Positions 47,974 to 56,329 of a stretch of DNA of 64,000 nt are shown one piece after another. Source of the DNA: Streptomyces sp. CB02959 (GTDB taxonomy: Bacteria; Actinomycetota; Actinomycetes; Streptomycetales; Streptomycetaceae). The position numbers and the translations under genes were made by a program. The stretch spans positions 62,001 through 126,000 of the forward strand of contig NZ_NNBP01000022.1 of the NCBI RefSeq assembly GCF_002803155.1, given 5' to 3'. The notes beneath the pieces were generated by a model, which was given only the letters and a program-made list of their open reading frames with translations, searched no databases and was not told the origin of the DNA. Each line of letters starts with the position of its first letter. Positions within the stretch are counted from its first letter, which is position 1.

Positions 47974-48672
47974 GTGGCGATCGACAGCGCGAGCAACGGC
48001 AGCAAGGGAAAGTCCTCCGGGTCCTCCGGGTCTCCGTCTTCGGGAGGCCGGCGGGCCCGCCGGGTGCGGATGACCGGTGCGGAGCGCCGTGAGCAGTTGC
48101 TGGACATCGGCCGCACGCTGTTCGCCGAGCGGGGTTACGAGGGCACGTCGGTGGAGGAGATCGCGGCGAAGGCCGGGGTGTCCAAGCCGGTGGTCTACGA
48201 GCACTTCGGCGGCAAGGAGGGGCTGTACGCGGTGGTCGTGGACCGCGAGATGCGGCAGCTGCTGGACATGGTGACCGGCGCGCTGACCGCCGGCCACCCG
48301 CGGGAGCTCCTCGAACAGGCGGCGTTCGCGCTGCTCGACTACATCGAGACGTTCACGGACGGTTTCCGGATCCTCGTGCGGGATTCGCCGGTCGCCCAGT
48401 CGACCGGCACGTTCGCGTCGCTGATCAGCGATATCGCCACGCAGGTCGAGGACATCCTGGGCCTGGAGTTCAAGGCCCGCGGCTTCGATCCGAAGCTGGC
48501 GCCGCTGTACGCCCAGGCCCTGGTCGGCATGGTGGCGCTGACCGGCCAGTGGTGGGTCGACGCCCGCAGGCCGAAGAAGGCGGAGGTCGCGGCGCATCTG
48601 GTGAACCTGGCGTGGCACGGGCTGGGGAATCTGGAGCCCAAGCCGCGGCTGATAGGGCACCGGAAGAACTGA
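47974..48672 (+). CDS. TetR-family regulator
   Basis: A 232-residue repressor. After a ~30-residue Ser/Gly/Arg-rich tail the HTH reads RREQLLDIGRTLFAERGYEGTSVEEIAAKAGVSKPVVYEHFGGKEGLY, with a helical ligand-binding domain following. GTG 47974 is 7 bp after the desaturase stop with weak ribosome-binding sequence, suggesting coupling. It is the best candidate to bind the inverted repeat at 46832-46856. Confidence 0.92.
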   Translation: MAIDSASNGSKGKSSGSSGSPSSGGRRARRVRMTGAERREQLLDIGRTLFAERGYEGTSVEEIAAKAGVSKPVVYEHFGGKEGLYAVVVDREMRQLLDMVTGALTAGHPRELLEQAAFALLDYIETFTDGFRILVRDSPVAQSTGTFASLISDIATQVEDILGLEFKARGFDPKLAPLYAQALVGMVALTGQWWVDARRPKKAEVAAHLVNLAWHGLGNLEPKPRLIGHRKN

Positions 48673-48687
48673 GCGGAAGCGCAGGGG

Positions 48688-48729
48688 GGAGCCCCTGGTG
48701 GGCGGCCCACGCCGCCCACCAGGGGCTCC
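48688..48729. terminator. Bidirectional terminator
   Basis: A perfect 18-bp stem, GGAGCCCCTGGTGGGCGG with its complement, around a 6-nt loop, between the convergent tetR and the WXG cassette. Confidence 0.85.
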
Positions 48730-48747
48730 TGTGCGCGGTGGCCCGGT

Positions 48748-49365
48748 TCAGGCGCTGAAGGTGCGGAGGTGCTCGACCTGGCGGAGCAGGATCTCCACCG
48801 CGCCGCGGTTGTCGACCGGAATGGTCGTGGTGTGGTGGACGCCGGCGCTGCTCACCGCCACCTCCACGTACCCGGTCGTCACGGCGTCCGTGACCGACGA
48901 GGGCAGCCAGCCGAACAGCACGTCGGTGACCGCCTCGAACACGCCGCCCGCCGTGACCTTCTCCTTGGTCTCCGACTTGTCCAGCGCGGCCCAGATCGCG
49001 CCGTGGAGAGGGAGCCGGCCGGTGGGCAGGGTGATCGTTCCGCCGGAGACGGTGATGTCGCCGAGGGTGACCGGCTCCCGCACGCCGCCGGGGTGGACGG
49101 GGCCGTAGCCGGGCTGCGGGGCGTTCGGCGGGTGTCCGGGGCCGGGCTGCGGCTGGCCGTAGCCCGGTTGCGGCTGGGCGTAGCCGGGCTGGGGCTGGGT
49201 GTAGCCGCCTTGGGGTGCGCCGTAGCCGCCTTGGGGTGCGCCGTAGCCGGGTTGTGCCGGCTGTCCCCACTGCGGGGAGGAGTACGGATTCTGGCCGGGC
49301 TGCGGCTGCGGCTGCGGCTGCGGCTGCGGCTGCGGCTGCGGCTGTCCGGCGTAGTGGTTCGCCAT
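48748..49365 (-). CDS. Uncharacterised protein with Gln/Pro-rich N-terminus, end of WXG cassette
   Basis: A 205-residue protein. The first ~95 residues are low complexity: a (PQ)n run encoded by eight GGCTGC hexamers at 49302-49348, then GYG/QPQPGY repeats. The C-terminal ~110 residues look folded (VTLGDITVSGGTITLPTGR, HGAIWAALDKSETKEKVTAGG, GAVEILLRQVEHLRTF) but match no family I can name. It is the last gene of the WXG100 cassette, so a role in export or in binding the secreted proteins is possible. Confidence 0.72.
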   Translation of the reverse strand: MANHYAGQPQPQPQPQPQPQPQPGQNPYSSPQWGQPAQPGYGAPQGGYGAPQGGYTQPQPGYAQPQPGYGQPQPGPGHPPNAPQPGYGPVHPGGVREPVTLGDITVSGGTITLPTGRLPLHGAIWAALDKSETKEKVTAGGVFEAVTDVLFGWLPSSVTDAVTTGYVEVAVSSAGVHHTTTIPVDNRGAVEILLRQVEHLRTFSA

Positions 49366-49471
49366 GGTGGTCTGCCCCCGCGGGTGGTGGTGGGTGGGTG
49401 AGGGCGGCGGTGGCCGGACGTGCCGGGTCGGGGCGCGCCGCCGCCACCGCCGTCGAGGGCCCGTGGTGCGC

Positions 49472-49840
49472 TCAGTACGTGCGGCGGTCTCCCCGGCTGC
49501 CGCCGCGCGAGCCGTCCCGGTCGTGGGCGCTCCCGTCCTCGTCGCCGCTGTGCCGGAGGGTCTGGCGCTGCTCCGGCGGCAGGGCCCGCCACTCGTCGCG
49601 CAGGCCGGCCAGGCCGGACGTCAGGGCGCGGTGGCCCGAGGGGCTGTCCAGTACGTCCTTGATCTCCAGGCGGCCGGAGAGCATGGCGCGGGCCAGGTCC
49701 TTGAGGTCGGGCGATACCGAGGCGTTGTCGCGGACCGCCCGCAGCGCCGTGGTGAGGTGGGTGTTCTGCTCCTCGGAGAGGTCCTTGTCCTCGATGGGGT
49801 ATTCGCGGTCGCCGAGCCCGGTGGCGTGCTGCTTGCTCAT
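49472..49840 (-). CDS. Small hydrophilic protein of the WXG cassette
   Basis: A 122-residue charged protein of unknown function. The middle (EEQNTHLTTALRAVRDNASVSPDLKDLARAMLSGRLEIKDVL) predicts helices, and the Asp/Gly/Arg-rich C-terminus is disordered. ATG 49840 has AAGGAGC upstream. It starts 17 bp after the CpnT-like gene on the same strand, where chaperones or immunity proteins of ESX substrates are commonly encoded. I do not recognise the family. Confidence 0.7.
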   Translation of the reverse strand: MSKQHATGLGDREYPIEDKDLSEEQNTHLTTALRAVRDNASVSPDLKDLARAMLSGRLEIKDVLDSPSGHRALTSGLAGLRDEWRALPPEQRQTLRHSGDEDGSAHDRDGSRGGSRGDRRTY

Positions 49841-49857
49841 GGGTGCTGTGCTCCTTG

Positions 49858-50991
49858 TCAGCCGAAGGCGTTGCGGACGCGTTCGGCCTCGTTCCGGCCG
49901 CTCTCGGTTCCCGGGACCGGGGCCGGCGCGGGTGCGGGCATCGTGGTGATGTCGCGCGGTGGGACGTAGTGGGGGCCGGATTCCTGGGCGGGCGGCGTGG
50001 CGACGGGGGGGCGGAGCCGGCGCTCGGTCCTGGTCTCCTGCTCCCCGCCGCCGGACTCACCGCCGGAGTCGCCCCCGGACTCGCCCTTGTCCTCGCCGAG
50101 GCCCACGAAGTCGAAGCCCTTGTCGACGCGCTCGCCCCACTTCTCCTTCTTCCCCTCGGCCGCTTCGTGCGCCTTGAACGCGTCGTGCACGAACTTGCCG
50201 CCGCGCGCGCCCTCCTCGCTGCCGCCGAGGAGCTTCTGCGCGCCCTTGCGCTCCGCCATGCCGCCGGCGAACTCGCTGACGCCGGTCTTGACCGCGGCCT
50301 TGCCGCCGGCGAGCGCGGCCTCGCCGGCGTCGATGCCGTGCTGGGCGCCGAAGTAGTTCTTGATGCCCTGTTTGGCGAGGTCCTGGCCGACCGCCTTGCC
50401 GCCTGCCACCGCGGCCTTCTTCAGGGCGTCGAGGGCGATGTCCTTGGCCTTCTTGGTGGCGGCTTCCTCGGCGGCCTCCTCGACCTTCTGGACCACTTCC
50501 CGTTCGAGCCGCTGGAGGATCTGCCGCACCATCACCCGGGTGGCGACGGTGGCGCCGGCCGCGCCGGCTTCGGAGAGGCCGAAAGTGACCGGGGCCGCGG
50601 CCTGGGCCGCGAGCAACTCGATGGCCAGCGCGACGAGTTGGGCGATGACGGCGATCTTGCAGGCGAGGACGATCGCGGCGACGGCGGCGAGCATGGCGCC
50701 GAGGACTTCGGCGGCCAGGGCCGCCACCTCGAAGTAGCCGGTGCCGCTCTCGGCGTACTTGCGCCACGCCTCCTCGAACTTCTGGACGGCGTCGCCGAAG
50801 TTGACGCCGCTCAGTACGGCGTTGGCGGCGGTCTGCCCCGTGCCCTGCGCCAGCCGGACGTCGGCGGCGAACTGGAACCACGCCTGCGAGGCGTCGAAGA
50901 TGCTGCCTTCCTTGGCGTCCGGCCAGTCGAAGCCGAGCAGGTCCAGGATCCAGTCGACCTCGGACGGCAGGTTGATGGACGGCGTGGACAA
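49858..50991 (-). CDS. CpnT-like N-terminal (WXG100-like) domain protein
   Basis: A 377-residue protein. The N-terminal ~150 residues (LPSEVDWILDLLGFDWPDAKEGSIFDASQAWFQFAADVR) match the CpnT/TNT-type WXG100-like domain of type VII-secreted polymorphic proteins, with a hydrophobic helical hairpin (VLGAMLAAVAAIVLACKIAVIAQLVALAIELLAA split in the middle of the domain). Then comes an Ala/Lys/Glu coiled region, and the last ~90 residues are Gly/Glu/Pro-rich. No toxin domain is visible at the C-terminus. TTG 50991 with GGGGGAG upstream is the likely start. It follows the WXG100 gene by 113 bp. Confidence 0.72.
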   Translation of the reverse strand: MSTPSINLPSEVDWILDLLGFDWPDAKEGSIFDASQAWFQFAADVRLAQGTGQTAANAVLSGVNFGDAVQKFEEAWRKYAESGTGYFEVAALAAEVLGAMLAAVAAIVLACKIAVIAQLVALAIELLAAQAAAPVTFGLSEAGAAGATVATRVMVRQILQRLEREVVQKVEEAAEEAATKKAKDIALDALKKAAVAGGKAVGQDLAKQGIKNYFGAQHGIDAGEAALAGGKAAVKTGVSEFAGGMAERKGAQKLLGGSEEGARGGKFVHDAFKAHEAAEGKKEKWGERVDKGFDFVGLGEDKGESGGDSGGESGGGEQETRTERRLRPPVATPPAQESGPHYVPPRDITTMPAPAPAPVPGTESGRNEAERVRNAFG

Positions 50992-51104
50992 GGTGTGTCA
51001 CTCCCCCGGGCGGTGAATGGGCGTGGGAACGGGCCGGACGGCCGCGGACCGGGCAGTGGGCCGGCGTTCCTCTCGGTGTGCGCGGTGTCCTCGGACGGGA
51101 CGGG

Positions 51105-51446
51105 TCAGACGGCGAGGTTCGGGCGGTTCGCGCTCACCACGTGCAGGTCACTGGTGTTCTGCTCTTCGACCTTGTCGTAGTTGGCGGCCATCGCTTCGAG
51201 GTTGCCGCCCATCTCGCCGAGGTCCTTGGCGAGGTGCTCCATCGATTCGACGATGCCGTCGCGGATCGGCGTGTAGAAGTCGGCGACCTTGCCGATGATG
51301 TCGTTGCCCCAGTCCTTCTCGGCCTCGCCCAGTGCGTCCTTCAGCGTCTTGGTCGACTCGCCGAACTGGACGCCCAGTTCCTTGAAGGCGCCCCCTTGGG
51401 TCCTGAGGACGTCCGAATCGCTGCCGAACGCGGCACCCGCTGCCAT
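51105..51446 (-). CDS. WXG100-family ESX-type secreted protein
   Basis: A 113-residue helical-hairpin protein. The turn carries a WG motif (DWGNDIIG, Trp ~46) between two amphipathic helices, as in EsxA/EsxB relatives, and the C-terminus lacks the canonical YxxxD/E signal. ATG 51446 follows GAGGGG. It opens a four-gene minus-strand cassette with the CpnT-like protein and two proteins of unknown function. The secretion ATPase (EccC) is not in the window. Confidence 0.8.
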   Translation of the reverse strand: MAAGAAFGSDSDVLRTQGGAFKELGVQFGESTKTLKDALGEAEKDWGNDIIGKVADFYTPIRDGIVESMEHLAKDLGEMGGNLEAMAANYDKVEEQNTSDLHVVSANRPNLAV

Positions 51447-51752
51447 GTGTCACCCCTCGAAGTACGCGTCCCGCTCCGGCCCCTCACGGCGCGTTCCCGT
51501 TGTCCCGCGGTGCGGGTGTACGGGGTTGCCGATGGGCCGTCAGGACTGTGTCGCCGTGGCGGCATCGTAGGCACGGGTGTACGGGGCGACCCTCGGTATT
51601 CGGCCGCAATCCCCGTTCCGCGGCGGGGTACTTGACGGGGCGGCGGTGCGGCGCACCGCGCCGGTCTCGAACCAGCAGCCTTCTCCTGCCTCCCCAGGCC
51701 GGCGGCGAGCTGGATGTGGTCGAGACCGGTGCTCACTGCGGAGCGTCCGGGG
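51447..51752. promoter_or_regulatory. Upstream region of the WXG cassette with 13-bp direct repeats
   Basis: 306 bp without a gene. CGGGTGTACGGGG occurs identically at 51513-51525 and 51574-51586 (61 bp apart), both upstream of the WXG100 start. They may be operator copies. A tRNA T-arm-like sequence at 51660-51676 is not part of a tRNA. Confidence 0.4.
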
Positions 51753-52574
51753 TCAGACTGCGGGTTTCCGGGCTACCGCGAAGATGCGGCGGAACGGGAA
51801 GACCGTGCCGTGGCGGCCGGTCGGGTAGGCGCGGCGGAGGGCTTCGCGGTATTCGGCGAGGAAGGCGTCACGGGCCTCCGGATCGTCTTCGAGGGCGGTG
51901 AGGACGGGGCGCAGGGCGGTGCCCTTGACCCAGTCGAGGACCGGGTCGTCGCCCTGGAGGAGCTGGACGTAGGTGGTTTCCCAGACGTCGGTGGCGCACC
52001 CGAGGTCGGCGAGGAGTTCCAGGTAGCCGGCGGGGTCGAGGATGTGGACGAAGCGGCGGCCGTGGGTGTCGAGGCGGTGGCGCCACTGCGGGGAGTCGCA
52101 CAGTTCGCCGAGGAGGGCGTGGCTGGGCGAGGTGAAGTTGCCGGGGACCTGGAAGGCGAAGGTGCCGCCGGGGGTGAGGGAGTCGATCCAGCGGGGGAAC
52201 GAGTCCGGGTGGTTGGGGACCCACTGCAGGGCCGCGTTGGAGACGATCAGGTCGTAGGGCTCTTCGGGGGTCCAGTCGGCGGCGTCGGCGGGGGCGAAGT
52301 CGAGGTGGCCGCCGCCGGGGGTGGGGCCGGCGTGGGACTCGGCCTCCTTGAGCATTTCGGGGGAGTTGTCGAAGCCGGTGATGTGCGCGTCCGGCCAGCG
52401 GTAGACGAGTTGGGCGGTGACGTTGCCGGGGCCGCAGCCGAGGTCGGCGATGCGGGCGGGGCGGTCGGGGCGGGGCAGTTCCGGTATCCGGGCGAGGAGG
52501 TCGTGGAAGGGGCGGGTGCGGTGGCCGGAGTGGTGGAGGTACTGCTGGGGATCCCAGGTTGGTGCGTCGTGCAT
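51753..52574 (-). CDS. tam: Trans-aconitate 2-methyltransferase
   Basis: A 273-residue SAM-dependent methyltransferase that methylates trans-aconitate and so relieves inhibition of aconitase. The family signature WDPQQYLHHSGHRTRPFHDLLARIP starts at residue 6; the SAM motif ADLGCGPGNVTAQL follows, with NAALQWVPNH typical of Tam. ATG 52574 begins at the conserved MHDAPTWDP; the upstream extension is not conserved-looking. It diverges from tamR, its known regulator in Streptomyces. Confidence 0.93.
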   Translation of the reverse strand: MHDAPTWDPQQYLHHSGHRTRPFHDLLARIPELPRPDRPARIADLGCGPGNVTAQLVYRWPDAHITGFDNSPEMLKEAESHAGPTPGGGHLDFAPADAADWTPEEPYDLIVSNAALQWVPNHPDSFPRWIDSLTPGGTFAFQVPGNFTSPSHALLGELCDSPQWRHRLDTHGRRFVHILDPAGYLELLADLGCATDVWETTYVQLLQGDDPVLDWVKGTALRPVLTALEDDPEARDAFLAEYREALRRAYPTGRHGTVFPFRRIFAVARKPAV

Positions 52575-52712
52575 GTTCGATAACCCCTTTGCTGATGCAG
52601 GGCCGGCACGGCTTCTGTTGTGGAGCTTGGCGAACGCTGTCCGGTCGAGTTCTGGCCATCTCGTCGGATTCCACGCTCGCGCCGACGATGCCCAGTAGTC
52701 CAGGAAAATATA

Positions 52713-52726
52713 TCTCGACGTCGAGA
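52713..52726. promoter_or_regulatory. Candidate TamR operator
   Basis: TCTCGACGTCGAGA is a perfect 14-bp palindrome in the tam-tamR gap, next to an AT-rich TATATT that would serve as the tam -10 on the minus strand. A related half site (CTTG-N4-CAAG then AGA) follows immediately. The downstream TACACT (52764-52769) would put the tamR +1 within 1-2 bases of its ATG. Confidence 0.6.
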
Positions 52727-52776
52727 AACTTGCCATCAAGAGACTTTATGTCGACAGACCCTTTACACTGATCGCC

Positions 52777-53274
52777 ATGGAGGACGAGGTCGATCGACTG
52801 GTCGCAGCATGGCGCCGCGAGCGCCCGGACCTCGACGTGGAGCCGCTTGAGGTCCTCAGCCGCGTCTCCCGGCTGGCCAGACACCTCGACCGGGCCCGCC
52901 GCCTCGCGTTCTCCGAGGTGGGTCTGGAGCCCTGGGAATTCGACGTGCTGACCGCGCTGCGGCGCGCCGGCGCGCCCTACCAACTCTCCCCCGGCGCACT
53001 GCTGACGCAGACCCTGGTCACCTCCGGCACGATGACCAACCGCATCGACCGGCTCGCCAAGAAGGAGTTGGTGGAGCGGCTGCCGGACCCCAGCGACCGG
53101 CGCGGGGTCCTGGTCCGACTGACCGCCAAGGGTCGCGACAAGGCGGATGAATCGCTGGCCGGGCTGCTGACACAGGAGCGCGCCATCCTCGCCGAGCTGT
53201 CGCGGCAGCAGCGCCACGAATTGGCCGGTCTGCTGCGTCGGCTGACCGGACCGTTTGACAACGTGCCGGGTTAG
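52777..53274 (+). CDS. tamR: MarR-family regulator TamR
   Basis: A 165-residue winged-helix repressor. LSPGALLTQTLVTSGTMTNRIDRLAKKELVERLPDPSDRRGVLVRLT spans the recognition helix and wing (DPSDRR). The divergent arrangement with tam identifies it as the TamR type, which in Streptomyces senses trans-aconitate and related acids. No Shine-Dalgarno sequence precedes ATG 52777 and a -10-like TACACT ends 7 bp before it, so the mRNA may be leaderless. Confidence 0.9.
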   Translation: MEDEVDRLVAAWRRERPDLDVEPLEVLSRVSRLARHLDRARRLAFSEVGLEPWEFDVLTALRRAGAPYQLSPGALLTQTLVTSGTMTNRIDRLAKKELVERLPDPSDRRGVLVRLTAKGRDKADESLAGLLTQERAILAELSRQQRHELAGLLRRLTGPFDNVPG

Positions 53275-53339
53275 GTCCATAGGGCACTGCCGCCGGTGCG
53301 CTCTTGCCGGGGCGCCCCGGGGTGGGCTTGGATCACGGC

Positions 53340-54161
53340 ATGAGCCAGCAGGAGACCGGAGGGACGGGCTCCGTGCCCGTAGGGCCGTACGGCAGCAGTG
53401 GCAGGCGCGGACGGCGGTTCTCGGGGCGGACGGTGCTGGTGACCGGGGCCGCCGGGGGCATCGGCGCGGCGACCGCGGACCGGTTGGCGGCCGAAGGGGC
53501 CGCGGTACTGCTGCTGGACGTCGACGACGCCCGCGGGGAGCGCACCGCGCGGCGGATCCGGGCGGCCGGCGGGCGGGCCTCGTACGAGCACTGCGACGTG
53601 GCCGGCGAGGACGACTGGCAGCGGGCCGTCGCGGCGGCGCACACCCGGTACGGGCCGGTGGACGGGCTGGTCAGCAATGCGTACCTGCCGCATGTGGCAC
53701 CGGCCGACCAGACCTCGCCGGTGGAGTGGAACCGGCAGCTGGCGGTGAATCTGACCGGGGCGTTCCTGGGCGTGCGGGCGGTCCTCGCGGACCTGCGGGC
53801 GCGGGGCGGCGCGGTGGTGCTGACCTCGTCGGTGCATGCGCTGGTGGGGCTGCCGGGGCGGCCGGCGTACGCGGCGTCCAAGGCGGGACTGACCGGGCTG
53901 GGGCGGCAGTTGGCGGTGGAGTACGGGCCCGAGGTGCGGGTGAACTGCGTGCTGCCGGGGCCGGTGCTGACCGGGGCGTGGGACGGCATCGGCGAGGAGC
54001 AGCGGCGGGCGAGCGCGGCGGAGACCGCGGCGCGGCGGCTGGGCCGGCCCGAGGAGGTGGCGGCCGCCATCGCGTTCCTGCTGTCCGCCGAGGCGTCGTT
54101 CGTGACGGGGGCCGGCCTGGTGGTGGACGGCGGGTGGAGCGTGTACAAGAACTCCTCGTGA
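53340..54161 (+). CDS. Short-chain dehydrogenase/reductase
   Basis: A 273-residue classical SDR. The cofactor loop VTGAAGGIGAATA, NAYLPHV near 120, catalytic S-Y-K (SSVHALVG, then YAASK) and the terminal FVTGAGLVVDGGWS are present. LLLDVDDA after beta-2 suggests NAD(H) rather than NADP(H). The N-terminal ~28 residues are a Gly/Ser tail. It precedes the GH42 gene by 125 bp on the same strand and may contribute to sugar oxidation, but substrate is not evident. Confidence 0.9.
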   Translation: MSQQETGGTGSVPVGPYGSSGRRGRRFSGRTVLVTGAAGGIGAATADRLAAEGAAVLLLDVDDARGERTARRIRAAGGRASYEHCDVAGEDDWQRAVAAAHTRYGPVDGLVSNAYLPHVAPADQTSPVEWNRQLAVNLTGAFLGVRAVLADLRARGGAVVLTSSVHALVGLPGRPAYAASKAGLTGLGRQLAVEYGPEVRVNCVLPGPVLTGAWDGIGEEQRRASAAETAARRLGRPEEVAAAIAFLLSAEASFVTGAGLVVDGGWSVYKNSS

Positions 54162-54286
54162 GGCACACCTCTGGTGGGGCGGCGCTCCGGCAGCGGTCGT
54201 GACGGGGGCGGCGCCCGTGCTGTGGCGCCGTGTGCCGCACCTGGCCGCGCGGCGCCTTTCCTCCCGTATGCGAGCCAGGGGGTCCG

Positions 54287-56302
54287 ATGGGCATCCGATT
54301 CGGCGGCGACTACAACCCCGAGCAGTGGCCGGAGGAGGTGTGGGCCGAGGACCTGGAGTTGATGAAGGCGGCGCACGTCTCCATGGTCACCGCCGGGATC
54401 TTCTCCTGGGCGAAGGTCGAACCCCGGCCGGGGGAATGGGACTTCGGGTGGTTCGACCGGGTGATGGACGGCCTGGCCGGGGCCGGGATCGAGGTGTGCC
54501 TGGCGACGATGACGGCGTCGCCGCCGCCGTGGCTGAGCCGCGCGCACCCGGAGATCCTGCCGGAGGACCCGGACGGGCGGCGCCGCTGGCCGGGCGCGCG
54601 GCAGCACTTCTGCCCGTCCAGCCCGGTGTTCCGGGCGCATGCGGTACGGCTGGTGGAGCAGGTGGCGACCCGGTACGCGGACCATCCGGCGCTGGCGATG
54701 TGGCATGTGGGCAACGAGTTCGGATGCCACACCCGGCAGTGCTTCTGCGACGTGTCGGCCGAGCACTTCCGGCGCTGGCTGCGGGAGCGGTACGGCAGCG
54801 TGGCGGCGCTCAACGACGCCTGGTCGACGTCGTTCTGGTCGCAGGCGTACGGGGACTTCGCGGAGGTGCTGCCGCCGCGGACCGCGCCGACGTTCGCCAA
54901 TCCGGCGCAGCAGCTGGACTATCTGCGGTTCGGTGACGCGGCGCTGCGGGAGTGCTATCTGGCGGAGCGGGCGGTGCTGGCGCGGCTGGCGCCCGGGGTG
55001 CCGGTGACGACGAACCTGATGCCGCAGCACAAGCCGGTGGACGCGTTCGGCTGGGCGCCGTCGATGGACGTGATGGCGCTGGACTTCTACCAGGACCCGC
55101 AGGTGCCGGACGACCACGTCCGGGCGGGCTACGTCTTCGACCTGATGCGGTCGGCGCGCGACGGGCAGCCGTGGCTGCTGCTGGAGCAGGCCCCGGGCGC
55201 GGTCAACTGGCGGCCGCGCAACGGGCCCAAGCCGCCCGGGGCGATGCGGCTGTGGAGCTGGCAGGCGGTGGCGCAGGGCGCGGACGCGGTGCTGTTCTTC
55301 CAGTGGCGGCAGTCGCTGGGCGGGGCGGAGAAGTTCCACTCGGCGATGGTGCCGCACGGCGGGACGGACACCCGGATCTTCCGTGAGGTGTGCGCGCTGG
55401 GGCGGGAGTTGGCGGCGGTGCCGGGGATCGAGGGGGCCCGGTCGCGGGCTTCGGTGGCGCTGCTGGCCGATTGGCAGAGCTGGTGGGCCCTGGAGCTGGA
55501 TTCCCGGCCGTCCACGGCGCTGGACCACGGGCGGATCGCGTTGGCGCACTACCGGCCGCTGTTCGAGGCGGGGGTGGCGTGCGACGTGGTGCCGCCGGGG
55601 CGGGAGCTGTCGGGGTACCGGATGGTGGTGGTGCCGAACCTGTACCTGCTGACGGAGCGGGACGCGGCCCGGCTGGCCGCGTACGTACGGGACGGCGGGC
55701 GGCTGGTGGTGTCGTTCTTCTCGGGGATCGTCGACGCGTGCGACCGGGTGCATCCGGGGGGCTATCCGGGCCCGCTGCGGGAACTGCTGGGGCTGCGGGT
55801 GGCGGAGTTCTGGCCGTTGGCCGAGGGGCGGTCGGTGGCGGTCGGCGACGGGCCGTACGCGGGGCGGGCGGACCTGTGGGCGGAGGAGATCGTGGTGCGG
55901 GGCGCGGAGGTGGTGGCGCGGTTCCTGGACGGTGAGCTGGCCGGGGAGCCGGCGGTGACCCGGCACGACTACGGGCGGGGCACGGCGTGGTACGTCGGTA
56001 CGCGACCGGAACCGGCGCTGCTGCGGGCCCTGTTGGACGACGTGCGGGCGGCGGCGGGCGTGGCGCCGGTGGTGCCGGGGCTGCCGGCGGGGGTGCAGGC
56101 GGCGGTGCGGGAGGGCCCCGGCGGCCGGTACCTGTTCCTGCTCAACCACGGGGGCCGGGCGGCGGAGGTGGCGTTGCCGGAGCCGATGCGGGACGCGCTG
56201 GCGCCCCGGGCGGCGGCGGTGACGCGGGTGGGGCTGGCCGCCCGGGGCGTGGCGGTGCTGACCGGTCCGGGACGGGAGGGCGGTGGGGGCGCCGCGGGGT
56301 GA
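54287..56302 (+). CDS. GH42 beta-galactosidase
   Basis: A 671-residue retaining glycosidase of family 42. FGGDYNPEQWPEEVWAEDLELM at the start is diagnostic; the acid/base Glu is in WHVGNEFGCH and the nucleophile Glu in LLLEQAPG. Zinc-binding cysteines of family A (CHTRQCFCD) are visible. The trimerisation domain follows from ~400 and a short beta domain ends the protein. There is no signal peptide, so it hydrolyses imported galactosides in the cytoplasm and would feed galactose to the galTEK operon 1 kb further on. ATG 54287 follows AGGGGG. Confidence 0.95.
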   Translation: MGIRFGGDYNPEQWPEEVWAEDLELMKAAHVSMVTAGIFSWAKVEPRPGEWDFGWFDRVMDGLAGAGIEVCLATMTASPPPWLSRAHPEILPEDPDGRRRWPGARQHFCPSSPVFRAHAVRLVEQVATRYADHPALAMWHVGNEFGCHTRQCFCDVSAEHFRRWLRERYGSVAALNDAWSTSFWSQAYGDFAEVLPPRTAPTFANPAQQLDYLRFGDAALRECYLAERAVLARLAPGVPVTTNLMPQHKPVDAFGWAPSMDVMALDFYQDPQVPDDHVRAGYVFDLMRSARDGQPWLLLEQAPGAVNWRPRNGPKPPGAMRLWSWQAVAQGADAVLFFQWRQSLGGAEKFHSAMVPHGGTDTRIFREVCALGRELAAVPGIEGARSRASVALLADWQSWWALELDSRPSTALDHGRIALAHYRPLFEAGVACDVVPPGRELSGYRMVVVPNLYLLTERDAARLAAYVRDGGRLVVSFFSGIVDACDRVHPGGYPGPLRELLGLRVAEFWPLAEGRSVAVGDGPYAGRADLWAEEIVVRGAEVVARFLDGELAGEPAVTRHDYGRGTAWYVGTRPEPALLRALLDDVRAAAGVAPVVPGLPAGVQAAVREGPGGRYLFLLNHGGRAAEVALPEPMRDALAPRAAAVTRVGLAARGVAVLTGPGREGGGGAAG

Positions 56303-56329
56303 GCCGTCCTGGGCGGGCCGGGCCGCGGG

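Noticed and set aside
49858..50991. Toxin domain at the C-terminus of the CpnT-like protein
   Set aside because: The last ~90 residues are Gly/Glu/Pro-rich with no catalytic motif, so no toxin function is claimed.
51660..51676. tRNA T-arm-like sequence (GCTGG-TTCGAGA-CCGGC on the minus strand)
   Set aside because: No matching acceptor, D or anticodon arms can be built around it.
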